From contig NZ_VUOE01000001.1 in the NCBI RefSeq assembly GCF_008386635.1, forward strand, positions 1,178,001 through 1,242,000: 64,000 bases of DNA, given 5' to 3'. The position numbers and the translations under genes are program-made. The stretch comes from Maribacter flavus. GTDB taxonomy: Bacteria; Bacteroidota; Bacteroidia; Flavobacteriales; Flavobacteriaceae. The notes beneath the pieces were generated by a model that worked only from the letters and a program-made list of their open reading frames with translations, did no database searches and was not told where the DNA came from. Below are positions 25,137 to 33,458 of this stretch, one piece after another; position 1 is the first letter of the stretch; each line of letters begins with the position of its first letter.

Positions 25137-26276
25137 TCACCTTGGTAATGGGTTTCCCTTGAACAAATCGATATAATCCTTAAAAATATAAAGCCTGTCC
25201 CTTTGCGACCCGGTTATTTCATGTAGAATTTCCAACTCTTCCATGGATTTTATGAGCTTGTAGGCAGAAACATTGGATTTTTCAATGATACTTTCCACCC
25301 TATGTACATCTATGACCGGACGGGTATAGAGGCTCTCAATCACCTTACGGGCATCTACACCTCTACCTCCTAAAGTTTTCAGTTTGATTTCAAGCGTTTT
25401 TTGCAATTGCATAATGCTATCGAAGGTCGTTACACCAGATTTGGCAGTTTCAATGACACCGGAAAGGAAAAATTTAAACCATTGGGAAAGGTCATTATGG
25501 GTTCTAACCCGCATTAAATTGTCGTAGTAAAGTGTCCTGTTTTTTTCAAAAAAATCGGAAAGGTAAAGAATGGGCTGTTTTAAAATTCCTTTACTTACTA
25601 GGTACAGGGTAATCAATAACCTACCTACCCTACCGTTACCATCCAAAAAGGGGTGAATAGTCTCAAACTGATAGTGAATAAGAGCAATTTTTAAGAGGTC
25701 GGGAAGATGGTTCAGTTCATCATTTGCAAATTTCTCTATATCGGAAATCAATTCATTGATAGATGTATGAACGGGTGGAATGAATACGGCATCGTTTATT
25801 GTAGCTCCCCCGATCCAATTTTGGCTGGTCCTATATTCGCCTGGTAATTTATTTTGTCCCCGTACACCTTGCAAAAGAATCTTGTGGGTTTGTTTTATAA
25901 GCCTTGATGAAAAAGGCAATCTGTGAAGCATTTTCACCGCCTCGTTCATTGCAGCAATGTAGTTTTGCACCTCTTCCCAATCATCCCGCTTTTCGACCGA
26001 AATTTCGTCTTCATTCAAAAAGGCTTCTTCCATATTCGTTTGTGTGCCCTCTATTTTTGAGGACTGGGTAGCTTCTTTGGCAATGTGCATGCTAATGAAT
26101 AACTCAATATTGACATATTCCGAATACATATCCAGTCGGCCTAAATGACGATCTGCCTTACTTAAAAGCGAAAGCACTTCCATATCATCCACTAGCCACT
26201 CCTTATTGATTGGATTGGGCTGGAAGCTTTTATAATATCCTTGACTTATTGATTTGCCCGCTTTGAATGTTTTCAT
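25137..26276 (-). CDS. Fic domain protein (class II, self-inhibited) with winged helix
   Basis: A 379-residue Fic protein, probably an AMP-transferase acting on a protein target. It has the N-terminal Fic_N region with the inhibitory motif S72-x3-E76-G77 (SSKIEG), the catalytic loop HPFLDGNGRVGR (His208) and a C-terminal winged helix (YKLIKSMEELEIL). The Glu of the inhibitory motif keeps the enzyme off until released. I chose the ATG at 26276 because a -7 element (TAACTTTG, 26302-26295) leaves room only for that start; a start at 26291 is possible. It is part of the mobile element and a fragment of a relative lies at 414-562. Confidence 0.88.
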   Translation of the reverse strand: MKTFKAGKSISQGYYKSFQPNPINKEWLVDDMEVLSLLSKADRHLGRLDMYSEYVNIELFISMHIAKEATQSSKIEGTQTNMEEAFLNEDEISVEKRDDWEEVQNYIAAMNEAVKMLHRLPFSSRLIKQTHKILLQGVRGQNKLPGEYRTSQNWIGGATINDAVFIPPVHTSINELISDIEKFANDELNHLPDLLKIALIHYQFETIHPFLDGNGRVGRLLITLYLVSKGILKQPILYLSDFFEKNRTLYYDNLMRVRTHNDLSQWFKFFLSGVIETAKSGVTTFDSIMQLQKTLEIKLKTLGGRGVDARKVIESLYTRPVIDVHRVESIIEKSNVSAYKLIKSMEELEILHEITGSQRDRLYIFKDYIDLFKGNPLPR

Positions 26277-26291
26277 GTATACTCCCTTCAA

Positions 26292-26648
26292 TTACAAAGT
26301 TACTATTTAACAAAAATAGCTTTTTTCTTAATCAATCTAATTGTTATTTAATTTTTAAACTGTTTTTCTTAAATAGTGGATTTGCTGTTAAAGTATTTTC
26401 ACCGGAAAAATCGTTACATTTTGAATGTTTTTACTTTCTCATCTTAGCCATGAAAATGTACGTTAGGGTATAAATTCCTACTGAACGAATAAACTCAAGA
26501 ATTCTACATTCGATAATATATTCTTTTAGGGGAAGTCCGTCCCAAATCCTACCTCAAACTTTGTTCAGCCCCAATAAGTATGGGAGTAAGGGATTTCTTT
26601 GGCGTGCGCAAAGATAAATACGCAAGAGAAATTCAAAATGGTGCACCC
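26292..26648. other. Intergenic region between Fic and the mobilization genes
   Basis: About 360 AT-rich bases with no gene. It holds -7 type elements on the minus strand (TAACTTTG at 26302-26295, TATCTTTG at 26616-26609), the first well placed for the Fic gene. Confidence 0.45.
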
Positions 26649-27116
26649 CTACTCTCGATTAGGGATGCTATCCCTTTTTTTTGACCATTTTTCAAAATCT
26701 TTAAGAATTATAGGATGTTCCCTGAAATAATCTCTTGCATTGCCATGCCCCTCTTCTCGGGCCATTTTAATAGAATCACGCACCTTTAACTCGTAATTGA
26801 TAAAATAATATCCCAAGTAAGCAAAAGCCATAGCATTGAAACTAATCGCAATATAAAGCAGGGCATTTTCCCATTTAGGAGCCCATCTCGATTTCTCTAT
26901 CGTTTTCAATACTTCTTCCATTCGATTTTCATAGGACTCGACCGAACTCCTCTGCCATCTTAAAAAATCGTTTATCCTTGATTCCAACCTAGAGGTATCC
27001 GTTTCTAATTTCAGGTTTTTAAGCTTTTCTGAAAGTTCCTCAAGTTTGGCAATGGAATTAGTGAACCCGGATATTTCTTGGGTAAGCACTTCCATGATTT
27101 CGTCCAACTTTGTCAT
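26649..27116 (-). CDS. Coiled-coil membrane protein of the mobilization region
   Basis: A 155-residue protein with a charged coiled-coil first half (ITNSIAKLEELSEKLKNL-like, LESRINDFLRWQRSSVESYE), one transmembrane helix near residues 84-104 and a soluble tail. It starts 4 bases after the relaxase stop and similar genes commonly follow relaxase genes in Bacteroidota elements. It may help dock the relaxosome at the membrane. Function unproven. Confidence 0.6.
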   Translation of the reverse strand: MTKLDEIMEVLTQEISGFTNSIAKLEELSEKLKNLKLETDTSRLESRINDFLRWQRSSVESYENRMEEVLKTIEKSRWAPKWENALLYIAISFNAMAFAYLGYYFINYELKVRDSIKMAREEGHGNARDYFREHPIILKDFEKWSKKRDSIPNRE

Positions 27117-27120
27117 AGTA

Positions 27121-27984
27121 TTACATTCCTAGTCCAATTGATTTTTTCACGGTCAATTTGATGACCTTCTTTGCGAGGGCCATAGCCAAATTTGACGATA
27201 CCCTTACGGTCTTTCCGAGTAGGTACATCGAATTGTCATTCACAATCTGTTGCACCTCCCTTTGGTCGAAACCGATCTGCTCGGCTATTTTCCTAATGGA
27301 CATGGAGCGGTGTACATGGCTGCCTTTTAGGTTTTCTCTTTTATGCTCGAAACGAAATCCTTGAAGTTGGTTATGTTTGTTGATGCTCGGAACCACTTCC
27401 ACATCCCGCTGTTTCATATATATGATATACTGGTCAAAATCCCTTGGTCCCATTTCCGACATTACTTGTTCATGGATCTGTTTTATTTCCGCCCGTACAT
27501 CCTTAACCATGTTCAGTTCTTGTTGTTGAACCTCCCTGACGGTTGTCATTCCCAGTTGCCTGGCCACTTTTTCGGCAGCGAGTTGGCTCCGTTTTCCAAT
27601 GTAGTTGTCCTTATAAGCATTTCCCTCAAAATTTATACGGTTCACATATAAATGAATATGGATGTGGCTCCTATTTCGGTGCACAAATGCAATTGCTTGT
27701 TGTTCGTGTAATCCCATTTCTTGAACGAACCGTTCGGTTATTTTCTTTAATTCTGTTGATTTTAATTCCCTACCATCTTCTATGGTGGGACTCAATACAA
27801 AACTCAAAGTATTCCTTTTGCATTTCTGGTTTTGGGATTGTATGATTTTGAACTCCTGGGTAATCTCCATGGGGGTCTCTCCGGAAAGATGTTGCCTGTA
27901 GACCACTACGGCTTCCTTTTCCTGATTCCATCCATAACTTATGGAAACTTTAGTATGTGATATGGATTTTCCCAAGCCTATCAT
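27121..27984 (-). CDS. Relaxase (MobP-type mobilization nuclease)
   Basis: A 287-residue relaxase, the enzyme that nicks the transfer origin and leads DNA into a recipient. It shows the start SHTKVSISYGW with candidate catalytic Tyr, the AFVHRNRSHIHIHLYVNRI metal site (H107, H109, H111) and YIGKRSQLAAEKVARQLG, all typical of the Relaxase/MobA family. It overlaps mobC by four bases. The protein is short compared with many relaxases, but short forms are normal in Bacteroidota mobilizable elements. Candidate oriT lies upstream of mobC. Confidence 0.9.
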   Translation of the reverse strand: MIGLGKSISHTKVSISYGWNQEKEAVVVYRQHLSGETPMEITQEFKIIQSQNQKCKRNTLSFVLSPTIEDGRELKSTELKKITERFVQEMGLHEQQAIAFVHRNRSHIHIHLYVNRINFEGNAYKDNYIGKRSQLAAEKVARQLGMTTVREVQQQELNMVKDVRAEIKQIHEQVMSEMGPRDFDQYIIYMKQRDVEVVPSINKHNQLQGFRFEHKRENLKGSHVHRSMSIRKIAEQIGFDQREVQQIVNDNSMYLLGKTVRVSSNLAMALAKKVIKLTVKKSIGLGM

Positions 27985-28277
27985 TTTCTAAAACTCAAAA
28001 GGTGGGTACGTATCTCGTTTGACAACTTTATCACTTCTTCAGACAATCTTGGGTTGCGTTTCCGGTACATATTGCCAATGCGTTTAAAGTTGGTTTCATA
28101 ACGGGTGAGCATTTTATACAACGCTATTTGTTCCTGTGTCAATCGCTCAATGATACGATCATCAAAAGCGGCACGTCTGCAATATTCACTTATTGAAAGT
28201 CCGCTCCTGTCCGCCTTGACCCTAAGCAGTTTCTTCTCATAAATGGAACATCTAAATTGTACGAATTCCTTTTTCAC
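27981..28277 (-). CDS. MobC-like relaxosome accessory protein
   Basis: A 98-residue basic protein: VQFRCSIYEKKLLRVKADRS, GLSISEYCRRAAF and a helical tail with KRIGNMYRK. This is the ribbon-helix-helix layout of MobC/plasmid mobilization proteins, which bind oriT and guide the relaxase. It overlaps the relaxase gene by four bases. Confidence 0.82.
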   Translation of the reverse strand: MKKEFVQFRCSIYEKKLLRVKADRSGLSISEYCRRAAFDDRIIERLTQEQIALYKMLTRYETNFKRIGNMYRKRNPRLSEEVIKLSNEIRTHLLSFRK

Positions 28278-28384
28278 CTTTGGTGTTTCTACGTATTGAT
28301 GCTTTGTATTTTTAAAATGATCCCAATGAATACGCTACTTTAAAAAATATATCCAAAACCTGATTGCCAGTTCCTTTTCTTTTG

Positions 28385-28430
28385 CGACCGGCGGGAGCAA
28401 AAGCAAGATTTGTCATGACAATGACACATC
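28385..28430 (-). other. Candidate origin of transfer (oriT)
   Basis: On the minus strand a perfect inverted repeat TGTCAT-TGTC-ATGACA (28426-28411) is followed directly by AATCTTGC and a GC-rich tract. An inverted repeat next to an ATCYTG|C sequence is the layout of oriT nick sites used by MobP relaxases; the nick would fall between 28404 and 28403. It lies about 110 bases upstream of mobC and the relaxase gene, the usual place. Confidence 0.5.
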
Positions 28431-28543
28431 TTGAATTCTCACTCAGACGAATCATTGAAGGAATCTTCCCACTTCTCTTTTTTCTCCCTATCCACAAACC
28501 TTTCAATAGTTAGATGCAGTAATAAATTCGCATTTTTCAATAA

Positions 28544-28858
28544 TCACTTCCTATTTTTTAATAGCTGTCTGTCAAACTCCATTTCCAAAAAATCATCAGA
28601 AATGTTGGGTGCTCCCATGAGCCATGCGTCAATGGTATCCTTATCAAAGAATTTTTGTCGTATATGCTTATTCCCTCCCGTGGGAATCAAGCGCTGTTGG
28701 GTAAGTTTGTAGATTTTACTTTTGGACAATCCAGTATATCTGGAAAGGTCATCCACAGTCATTATCTTTTTCTGTTGGGACAACAACCCTTTGATATCCC
28801 TTAAGAGTTCCACCATGTTTTCATCCTTTTCCATGTTCTCGGTTTTAAGGCCTACCAA
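28544..28858 (-). CDS. Helix-turn-helix protein (excisionase-like)
   Basis: A 104-residue protein with a coiled N-terminus and an HTH_17/MerR-like domain TVDDLSRYTGLSKSKIYKLT followed by a wing (GNKHIRQKFFDKDTIDAWL). Such proteins act as excisionases or element regulators in Bacteroidota mobile elements. It lies upstream of oriT and mobC on the same strand. The start is uncertain (28858 or the Met at 28835). Confidence 0.8.
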   Translation of the reverse strand: MVGLKTENMEKDENMVELLRDIKGLLSQQKKIMTVDDLSRYTGLSKSKIYKLTQQRLIPTGGNKHIRQKFFDKDTIDAWLMGAPNISDDFLEMEFDRQLLKNRK

Positions 28859-28947
28859 GGCCGGTTCGTATTACAAATCATCGAGACAAAGAAAACAGGT
28901 GAAAGCCGATGCAAAGGGAAAAAGAGGATATACCCCCCAAAAATTAT

Positions 28948-29640
28948 TTAATTATCCCCCAAAAAGCCAAAAAACGAATCTATAAGATCTTCCGTTTCTC
29001 GAGTTACCGGGTTTTTATTATAACTTTTAGATAGTTTTTTAGCCGAAATCAATTCGCCTTTATTGTAGATTTTCCCAGAGCGTTCAAAAGTGGAGAGATG
29101 TAGTCCTCGCTTGAAGACCTTAAATTTTTCAAGAATGAATTTCAACTCGGCTTGCGTGCAATTGAAATGTAGTACGGATTCATGTTCATCAAAATCGAAT
29201 ATCATTACATTATAGAAGTCTTCAAACCGATTCAGGTTTTCGTCCAAAAATTCATACCGAATCAAGGAACTATATATTTGGGCAAGAATAGGTTGATTGA
29301 AATCCATATTAAAACCAACAAGTCGTATAGAAGAATTCCTTTGGCGGTTTTTCAGTTTGTCCCTATAGGCATTTTTAATTAAAGCAACGAATACAGCAAT
29401 ACCAAATAAAATTATAGGAAAGGATGCCAACCAGATTTTCCCATAATCCCTGTATAGGTCGAATGCCATATACAGAAAATATATCCCAAAAAGAACCAGC
29501 CCAAATATAATAAGGTTATTACCCCTTTTCATATAGGAATTAAAGTCCTCACGGACCTTCATTTTCTTATCATTAAAGGCCATGAGCCAATTGGCGATAT
29601 GGTTTATTATCCGATTCACTATGCTATAGATTGATTTCAA
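28948..29640 (-). CDS. Hypothetical two-span membrane protein of the mobile element
   Basis: A 230-residue protein with two adjacent transmembrane helices (about 48-66 and 75-95) and a cytoplasmic C-terminal domain of roughly 120 residues (for example FNMDFNQPILAQIYSSLIRYEF). No catalytic motif is visible. It may be cargo of the element; unknown proteins of this shape sometimes act in defence or exclusion, but nothing in the sequence shows that here. Confidence 0.6.
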   Translation of the reverse strand: MKSIYSIVNRIINHIANWLMAFNDKKMKVREDFNSYMKRGNNLIIFGLVLFGIYFLYMAFDLYRDYGKIWLASFPIILFGIAVFVALIKNAYRDKLKNRQRNSSIRLVGFNMDFNQPILAQIYSSLIRYEFLDENLNRFEDFYNVMIFDFDEHESVLHFNCTQAELKFILEKFKVFKRGLHLSTFERSGKIYNKGELISAKKLSKSYNKNPVTRETEDLIDSFFGFLGDN

Positions 29641-30560
29641 GATAGTTAAAAGAACTTATGTCGTTTTTCATTTTCGATAACCTGAGTTATAAATTGGACA
29701 GAAGTACCCTTTTTTTTGTGGCAAGGGAAAGGAAAGGTCAAGGGGCGTTCTAAGCCGCTTGTTCTTTCGAGCCGACCGAGGAGGTCAGGCAACCTGCAGC
29801 GGAAAGACGACCGTTGCGGACCGGCTCAGCGTGTCCGCATGGAATAATTGGATTGTATGGTCTGGCCGACTTCCGGAGATTGACAAGGCCTCAATATTTT
29901 TTTAGAAATTAAACTTTTCAATAAGGAATTTTTATCCAAACATAGCATCTTAGGAATTCTCTTATGAGAAACCTTTCCCCAAATAAAAGTAAATGAAAAA
30001 AGCGGCCCGCAAAGGACGCTTTAAATGTTTTAGCTCGGCGATTTCTATTGGTTTAGACTCGCTGAAACAATGAAGCAAAAAAAATGCCCCGCATTGGAAG
30101 ACGAGGCGGCTTAAATGTTTCCACAACGGAATAATCCTTAAAATTAAAGAACCTGACCGAGCGTAGCGACCGATGAATTTCTTAGAAAACAATACACTTG
30201 GCATGAATAAAGGAATTTTTAATCTGACTTTGAGTCTATGCTTCCGGTCTTTGGGAATGGCCACGAGGGGCAACTATTACTTTTCAGCATGATGAAAAAA
30301 ATCCTAGCAAAAGAGCCACGGAGCCGCACAGGGCAACAGGATATCGATAGGATTTGCTTAAACTTATGAAAAAAGTAGCAATTAATATTTTTCGTCCCTC
30401 AACCCTACCCATAGGAAATTAGAAAAGTTTTTATGGGAAAAGGTTAAGTATAGAATTATAAGTTAATACGAAAGAGATTAATAATTATCGCGTTAATAAG
30501 TACATAAACATTCCGTAATCCATTACATCAAAAATGTTGTACCTATGTTGTACCCGCTAA
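29641..30560. other. Gene-poor end of the mobile element
   Basis: About 920 bases with no convincing gene. There is a local inverted repeat GCGGAC-N11-GTCCGC (29816-29838), a repeated TTAAATGTTT, and fragments such as a 26-codon frame from 29994 (starting MKKAARKGRFKCF). The base composition is more GC-rich and uneven than around it. I see no integrase and no copy of the tRNA-Asn 3' end, so the element looks truncated or passive here. Confidence 0.45.
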
Positions 30561-30565
30561 AAACA

Positions 30566-30591
30566 AGAAAACCATTCAATCTCTTGAATGG
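30566..30591 (-). terminator. Terminator of tRNA-Asn
   Basis: CCATTCAA, TCTC, TTGAATGG (30572-30591) forms a perfect hairpin, and on the minus strand it is followed by TTTTCTT. It lies 16 bases after the tRNA end. Confidence 0.75.
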
Positions 30592-30606
30592 CTTGCTATT
30601 GTTAAG

Positions 30607-30680
30607 CTCCTCCTCTTGGGCTCGAACCAAGGACCCTCTGATTAACAGTCAGATGCTCTAACCAACTGAGCTAAGGAGGA
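30607..30680 (-). tRNA. tRNA-Asn (GTT)
   Basis: The minus strand folds into a complete tRNA: acceptor TCCTCCT/AGGAGGA, D arm GCTCAGTTGGTTAGAGC, anticodon arm with loop CTGTTAA (anticodon GTT), and T arm with TTCGAGC loop. G is the discriminator base and CCA is not encoded. The mobilizable element ends on its 3' side, a common integration position. Confidence 0.96.
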
Positions 30681-30711
30681 AAATACCGTACTTTATCCTT
30701 TAAAGCGGGTG

Positions 30712-30742
30712 CAAATATAAATGTTTTTTAAACTTTGCCAAA
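30712..30742 (-). promoter_or_regulatory. Promoter of tRNA-Asn
   Basis: On the minus strand TTTG (30742-30739), exactly 19 bases, TATATTTG (30719-30712), the Bacteroidota consensus. Transcription would begin about 26 bases before the tRNA. This stable-RNA promoter confirms the consensus used elsewhere in the window. Confidence 0.8.
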
Positions 30743-30760
30743 CAAAAAAAAGTTGTTTTT

Positions 30761-32113
30761 CTATTTAAACAACCATTTGTACAAATCGTTCCCATTGGCG
30801 AACAACAATAGTGCAATCAGCAGAAAGAATCCGGTCATTTGGGCATATTCCAAAAACTTGTCGCTCGGCTTTCTGCCTGTAATCATTTCGTACAATAAAA
30901 ATATGACGTGTCCTCCATCCAATGCGGGAATGGGCAGTATATTCATAAAGGCCAGAATGATGGAAATAAAGGCCGTGGCGCTCCAAAAAGCGGGCCAGTC
31001 CCAACCATCGGGGAAGAGGCCTCCAATGGCCGCAAAACCACCAACTCCCTTGTAGGCTCCCGTAGAAGGGTTGAATATTTTCTTCATCTGCTTTACATAA
31101 CCGCTAAGGGTACTCACTCCTTTTTCAATACCCGCGGGAATGGATTCTAGAAAGGAATACTTTATTCTTTCAATTTTAAAATACCCCATGTTGGCATAGT
31201 CCTCATAGGTATCTAGGCCCAACATAACCCCCAGTTTTCCATCTTCCGTAACCTTTGCCTCCACTGGGAAAGTTCTATCCCCACGCTTAACAGTGAGCTG
31301 TATCGTGCCGCCTTTGTTTTCTTCCAAATAGGGCGCCACTTCATCTTGGTAGGCCACTTCGTTTCCATTGATGGCCACAATGGCATCATTCTTTTGAAGA
31401 CCGATGTCGGTGTTGGGAGAATCCTCTGACACATCGCGAATCACAAATGGCGTTCGTAAACTTAAAAACCTGGCCTTGTCCTCGTCTTCCAATAAGGTAG
31501 CGATAAAGTCAACCGGAATTTCCTGGTCAAAGGTCCTTCCATCCCTTTGTATGGTAATGGTATTGCCATTGATGATTTCCAAAGGAAGGGAACTGAACTT
31601 CTCCACTTTTTCCCCATCCACAGCGGTAATCAAATCCCCAGTCTGAATCCCTAATTCATCGCCAATATGCTTTTCGGTCACCAAAAAACCGTCCTTTAAA
31701 CTATCGGCAGGAATGTACTCCTCGCCATAGGAATAGGCCATGCCTATGTAAATAATAACCGCTAGAATAAAATTCACGGTTACCCCGCCCAACATAATGA
31801 TCAAACGTTGCCAGGCCGGTTTGCTACGAAATTCCCAAGGTTTGGGTTCTTCCTTCATCGCATCGGTATCCATACTTTCGTCAATCATACCGGCGATTTT
31901 TACATAGCCTCCCAACGGAAGCCACCCAATGCCATAAACGGTCTCCCCTATTTTCTTTTTGAAAAGGGAAAACTTAACATCAAAAAAGAGGTAAAATTTC
32001 TCTACCCGTGTCTTGAACAATTTGGCGGGTATAAAATGTCCAAGTTCATGAAGTACGATCAACAAGGAAAGGCTTAAAAAAAATTGGATAGTCTTTATAG
32101 CGATGGGGCTCAT
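30761..32113 (-). CDS. rseP: RseP family site-2 metalloprotease
   Basis: A 450-residue intramembrane zinc protease that cleaves membrane-bound regulators such as anti-sigma factors. The first helix contains the zinc motif HELGH (H22, E23, H26), two PDZ domains follow (around 125-205 and 210-290, with GLQKNDAIVAINGNEV), and the last helices contain the third ligand in PALDGGH. Full-length. It is transcribed divergently from the SCO gene; a -7 element TACTTTTG lies at 32147-32140. Confidence 0.95.
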   Translation of the reverse strand: MSPIAIKTIQFFLSLSLLIVLHELGHFIPAKLFKTRVEKFYLFFDVKFSLFKKKIGETVYGIGWLPLGGYVKIAGMIDESMDTDAMKEEPKPWEFRSKPAWQRLIIMLGGVTVNFILAVIIYIGMAYSYGEEYIPADSLKDGFLVTEKHIGDELGIQTGDLITAVDGEKVEKFSSLPLEIINGNTITIQRDGRTFDQEIPVDFIATLLEDEDKARFLSLRTPFVIRDVSEDSPNTDIGLQKNDAIVAINGNEVAYQDEVAPYLEENKGGTIQLTVKRGDRTFPVEAKVTEDGKLGVMLGLDTYEDYANMGYFKIERIKYSFLESIPAGIEKGVSTLSGYVKQMKKIFNPSTGAYKGVGGFAAIGGLFPDGWDWPAFWSATAFISIILAFMNILPIPALDGGHVIFLLYEMITGRKPSDKFLEYAQMTGFFLLIALLLFANGNDLYKWLFK

Positions 32114-32229
32114 TTACGTCTTCTAAAAATTAAATCGGACAAAAGTACAGTTTTACGAGGTCTAAAAAAAAGAAACTCGGTATACACCCTCCATTTTAAG
32201 AATATTTTGGCTTCAATAGGGGCTAAAAA

Positions 32230-32261
32230 TTTGAACGGAATCCCGTGCTGGCGTACCTTTG
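32230..32261 (+). promoter_or_regulatory. Promoter of the SCO gene
   Basis: TTTG (32230-32233), 20 bases, TACCTTTG (32254-32261) matches the Bacteroidota consensus. The expected start is only a few bases before the ATG at 32273, so the transcript has a very short leader. Confidence 0.7.
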
Positions 32262-32272
32262 CACAAAAAAAT

Positions 32273-32941
32273 ATGGGCTCCTTTTTTAGTAAGTTCAAGA
32301 TTTTTGGCGTGGTGATGCTTTTCGTTTCGGGGGTCATCATTTACCTATTTTATAACGCCTTACAGCCCAAAAAAATCCTCCCTGTCTACACCCCTGCCAT
32401 GGTGAACAGTGAATTGGTGGCAGCCGAAATACAGCATGTTAGAAAATACCATACCATTGCAGACTTCGCCCTGGTAAACCAAAACGGGGACACCATCACC
32501 CAAGAGGATTACAAGGATAAGATTTATATAGCCGATTTTTTCTTTACCACCTGCCCTACCATTTGCCCGATCATGACCAAGAACATGGCGTCCATCCAGG
32601 ACAAAATCGGTGATGATGTCCTGTTGCTTTCGCACTCCGTTACTCCTCAGATAGATTCCGTGGCACAGCTAAAAAAGTACGCCCTTGAAAAAGGCGTGGA
32701 CGATTCCAAATGGAATTTGGTAACGGGCGATAAAAAGCAAATCTATGAACTGGCACGCAAATCCTATTTGGCCGTTAAGACGGATGGAGACGGCGGCCCT
32801 TTTGACATGATCCATACGGAAAATTTTATCCTGGTGGACAAGAAAAAGCGTATACGCGGGTTTTATGACGGTACCAAGGTCGAAGAAGTAGAAAGGTTAT
32901 TGGAAGACCTGCAAGTGCTAAAATCCAGTTACAAGGAGTAG
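32273..32941 (+). CDS. SCO1/SenC family copper chaperone
   Basis: A 222-residue membrane-anchored thioredoxin-fold protein that delivers copper to the CuA site of cytochrome oxidase. One N-terminal helix (about 9-28) anchors it; the copper ligands are C94 and C98 in TTCPTICP and H181 in DMIHTENF. The open frame extends upstream to 32084 into rseP, but the promoter just before 32273 and the anchor helix fix the start. Confidence 0.92.
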   Translation: MGSFFSKFKIFGVVMLFVSGVIIYLFYNALQPKKILPVYTPAMVNSELVAAEIQHVRKYHTIADFALVNQNGDTITQEDYKDKIYIADFFFTTCPTICPIMTKNMASIQDKIGDDVLLLSHSVTPQIDSVAQLKKYALEKGVDDSKWNLVTGDKKQIYELARKSYLAVKTDGDGGPFDMIHTENFILVDKKKRIRGFYDGTKVEEVERLLEDLQVLKSSYKE

Positions 32942-33155
32942 ACTTAAAACCTTGTTCGATAATTCCCTTAAAGATATATCGCCCTTAGAGCCTTTTAAAA
33001 TTTGTATGATTGATTTTTTGTACAGCCCATTTTTGGGGCAGAATAAGGCAAAATCGAAGATAATAGCAGCGCTACTTGATGAGATTTTAACCAAATTATT
33101 CGCAAAAAGGTGCATAGAAAAAAAATGGATGGAAATTTAAACAGGCTCTTAATAC
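32942..33155. other. Intergenic region with a doubtful short frame
   Basis: A 62-codon frame (32952-33140) beginning MFDNSLKDISPLEPF has no recognisable domain and no promoter; it may be part of an interspersed repeat rather than a gene. Otherwise nothing is visible before the feo promoter. Confidence 0.35.
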
Positions 33156-33206
33156 TTGCTTATCCTAAAATTTACCTTATTTTTGCTTAATTATACTGAA
33201 TCTAAA
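33156..33206 (+). promoter_or_regulatory. Promoter and DtxR-type operator of feoAB
   Basis: TTG (33156-33158), 19 bases, TATTTTTG (33178-33185) is a good promoter. Directly after it TTATA-CTGAAT-CTAAA (33191-33206) resembles TTTAG-TTTTGT-CTAAA at 40545-40560 beside the DtxR-type regulator gene, with an identical TCTAAAT right half. It lies over the expected start site, so binding would repress iron uptake. Confidence 0.55.
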
Positions 33207-33212
33207 TAAGAA

Positions 33213-33458
33213 TTGGAGACAACGGTTGCACGCTTAAAGCGAGGTCAAAAAGGGATTATCAAGGAGTTCACGGAGGATTTGTTGCCCATTAAGTTACTGG
33301 AATTAGGTTGCTTGCCCGGTAACGAAGTGGAACTGGTACAGGTAGCTCCCCTAAAAGACCCCATCTATATCAATGTCAACGGCTCCCATATTGCCATTAG
33401 GCGCATAATTGCGGAACAGATCGCTTTGGAGATCATTGAGGAAGATAGGCAGCCATGA
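33213..33458 (+). CDS. feoA: FeoA ferrous iron transport accessory protein
   Basis: An 81-residue SH3-like protein: LKRGQKGIIKEF, LLPIKLLELGCLPGNEVELV, HIAIRRIIAEQIAL. FeoA supports the FeoB channel. The start is a TTG at 33213 and no ATG is available, which suggests low-level translation. It overlaps feoB by four bases. Confidence 0.92.
   Translation: METTVARLKRGQKGIIKEFTEDLLPIKLLELGCLPGNEVELVQVAPLKDPIYINVNGSHIAIRRIIAEQIALEIIEEDRQP

Noticed and set aside
29962-30273. 103-codon minus-strand frame at the end of the mobile element
   Set aside because: No recognisable domain, odd composition and no promoter; the region is gene-poor with repeats.
30500-30700. Search for an attachment-site repeat made from the 3' end of tRNA-Asn
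   Set aside because: I found no second copy of the tRNA 3' end in 24900-30600 or at the window start; only short matches such as CTCGAACCA near 617, which I take as chance.
32952-33140. 62-codon frame before feoA
   Set aside because: No domain, signal or promoter; kept only as a remark on the intergenic region.
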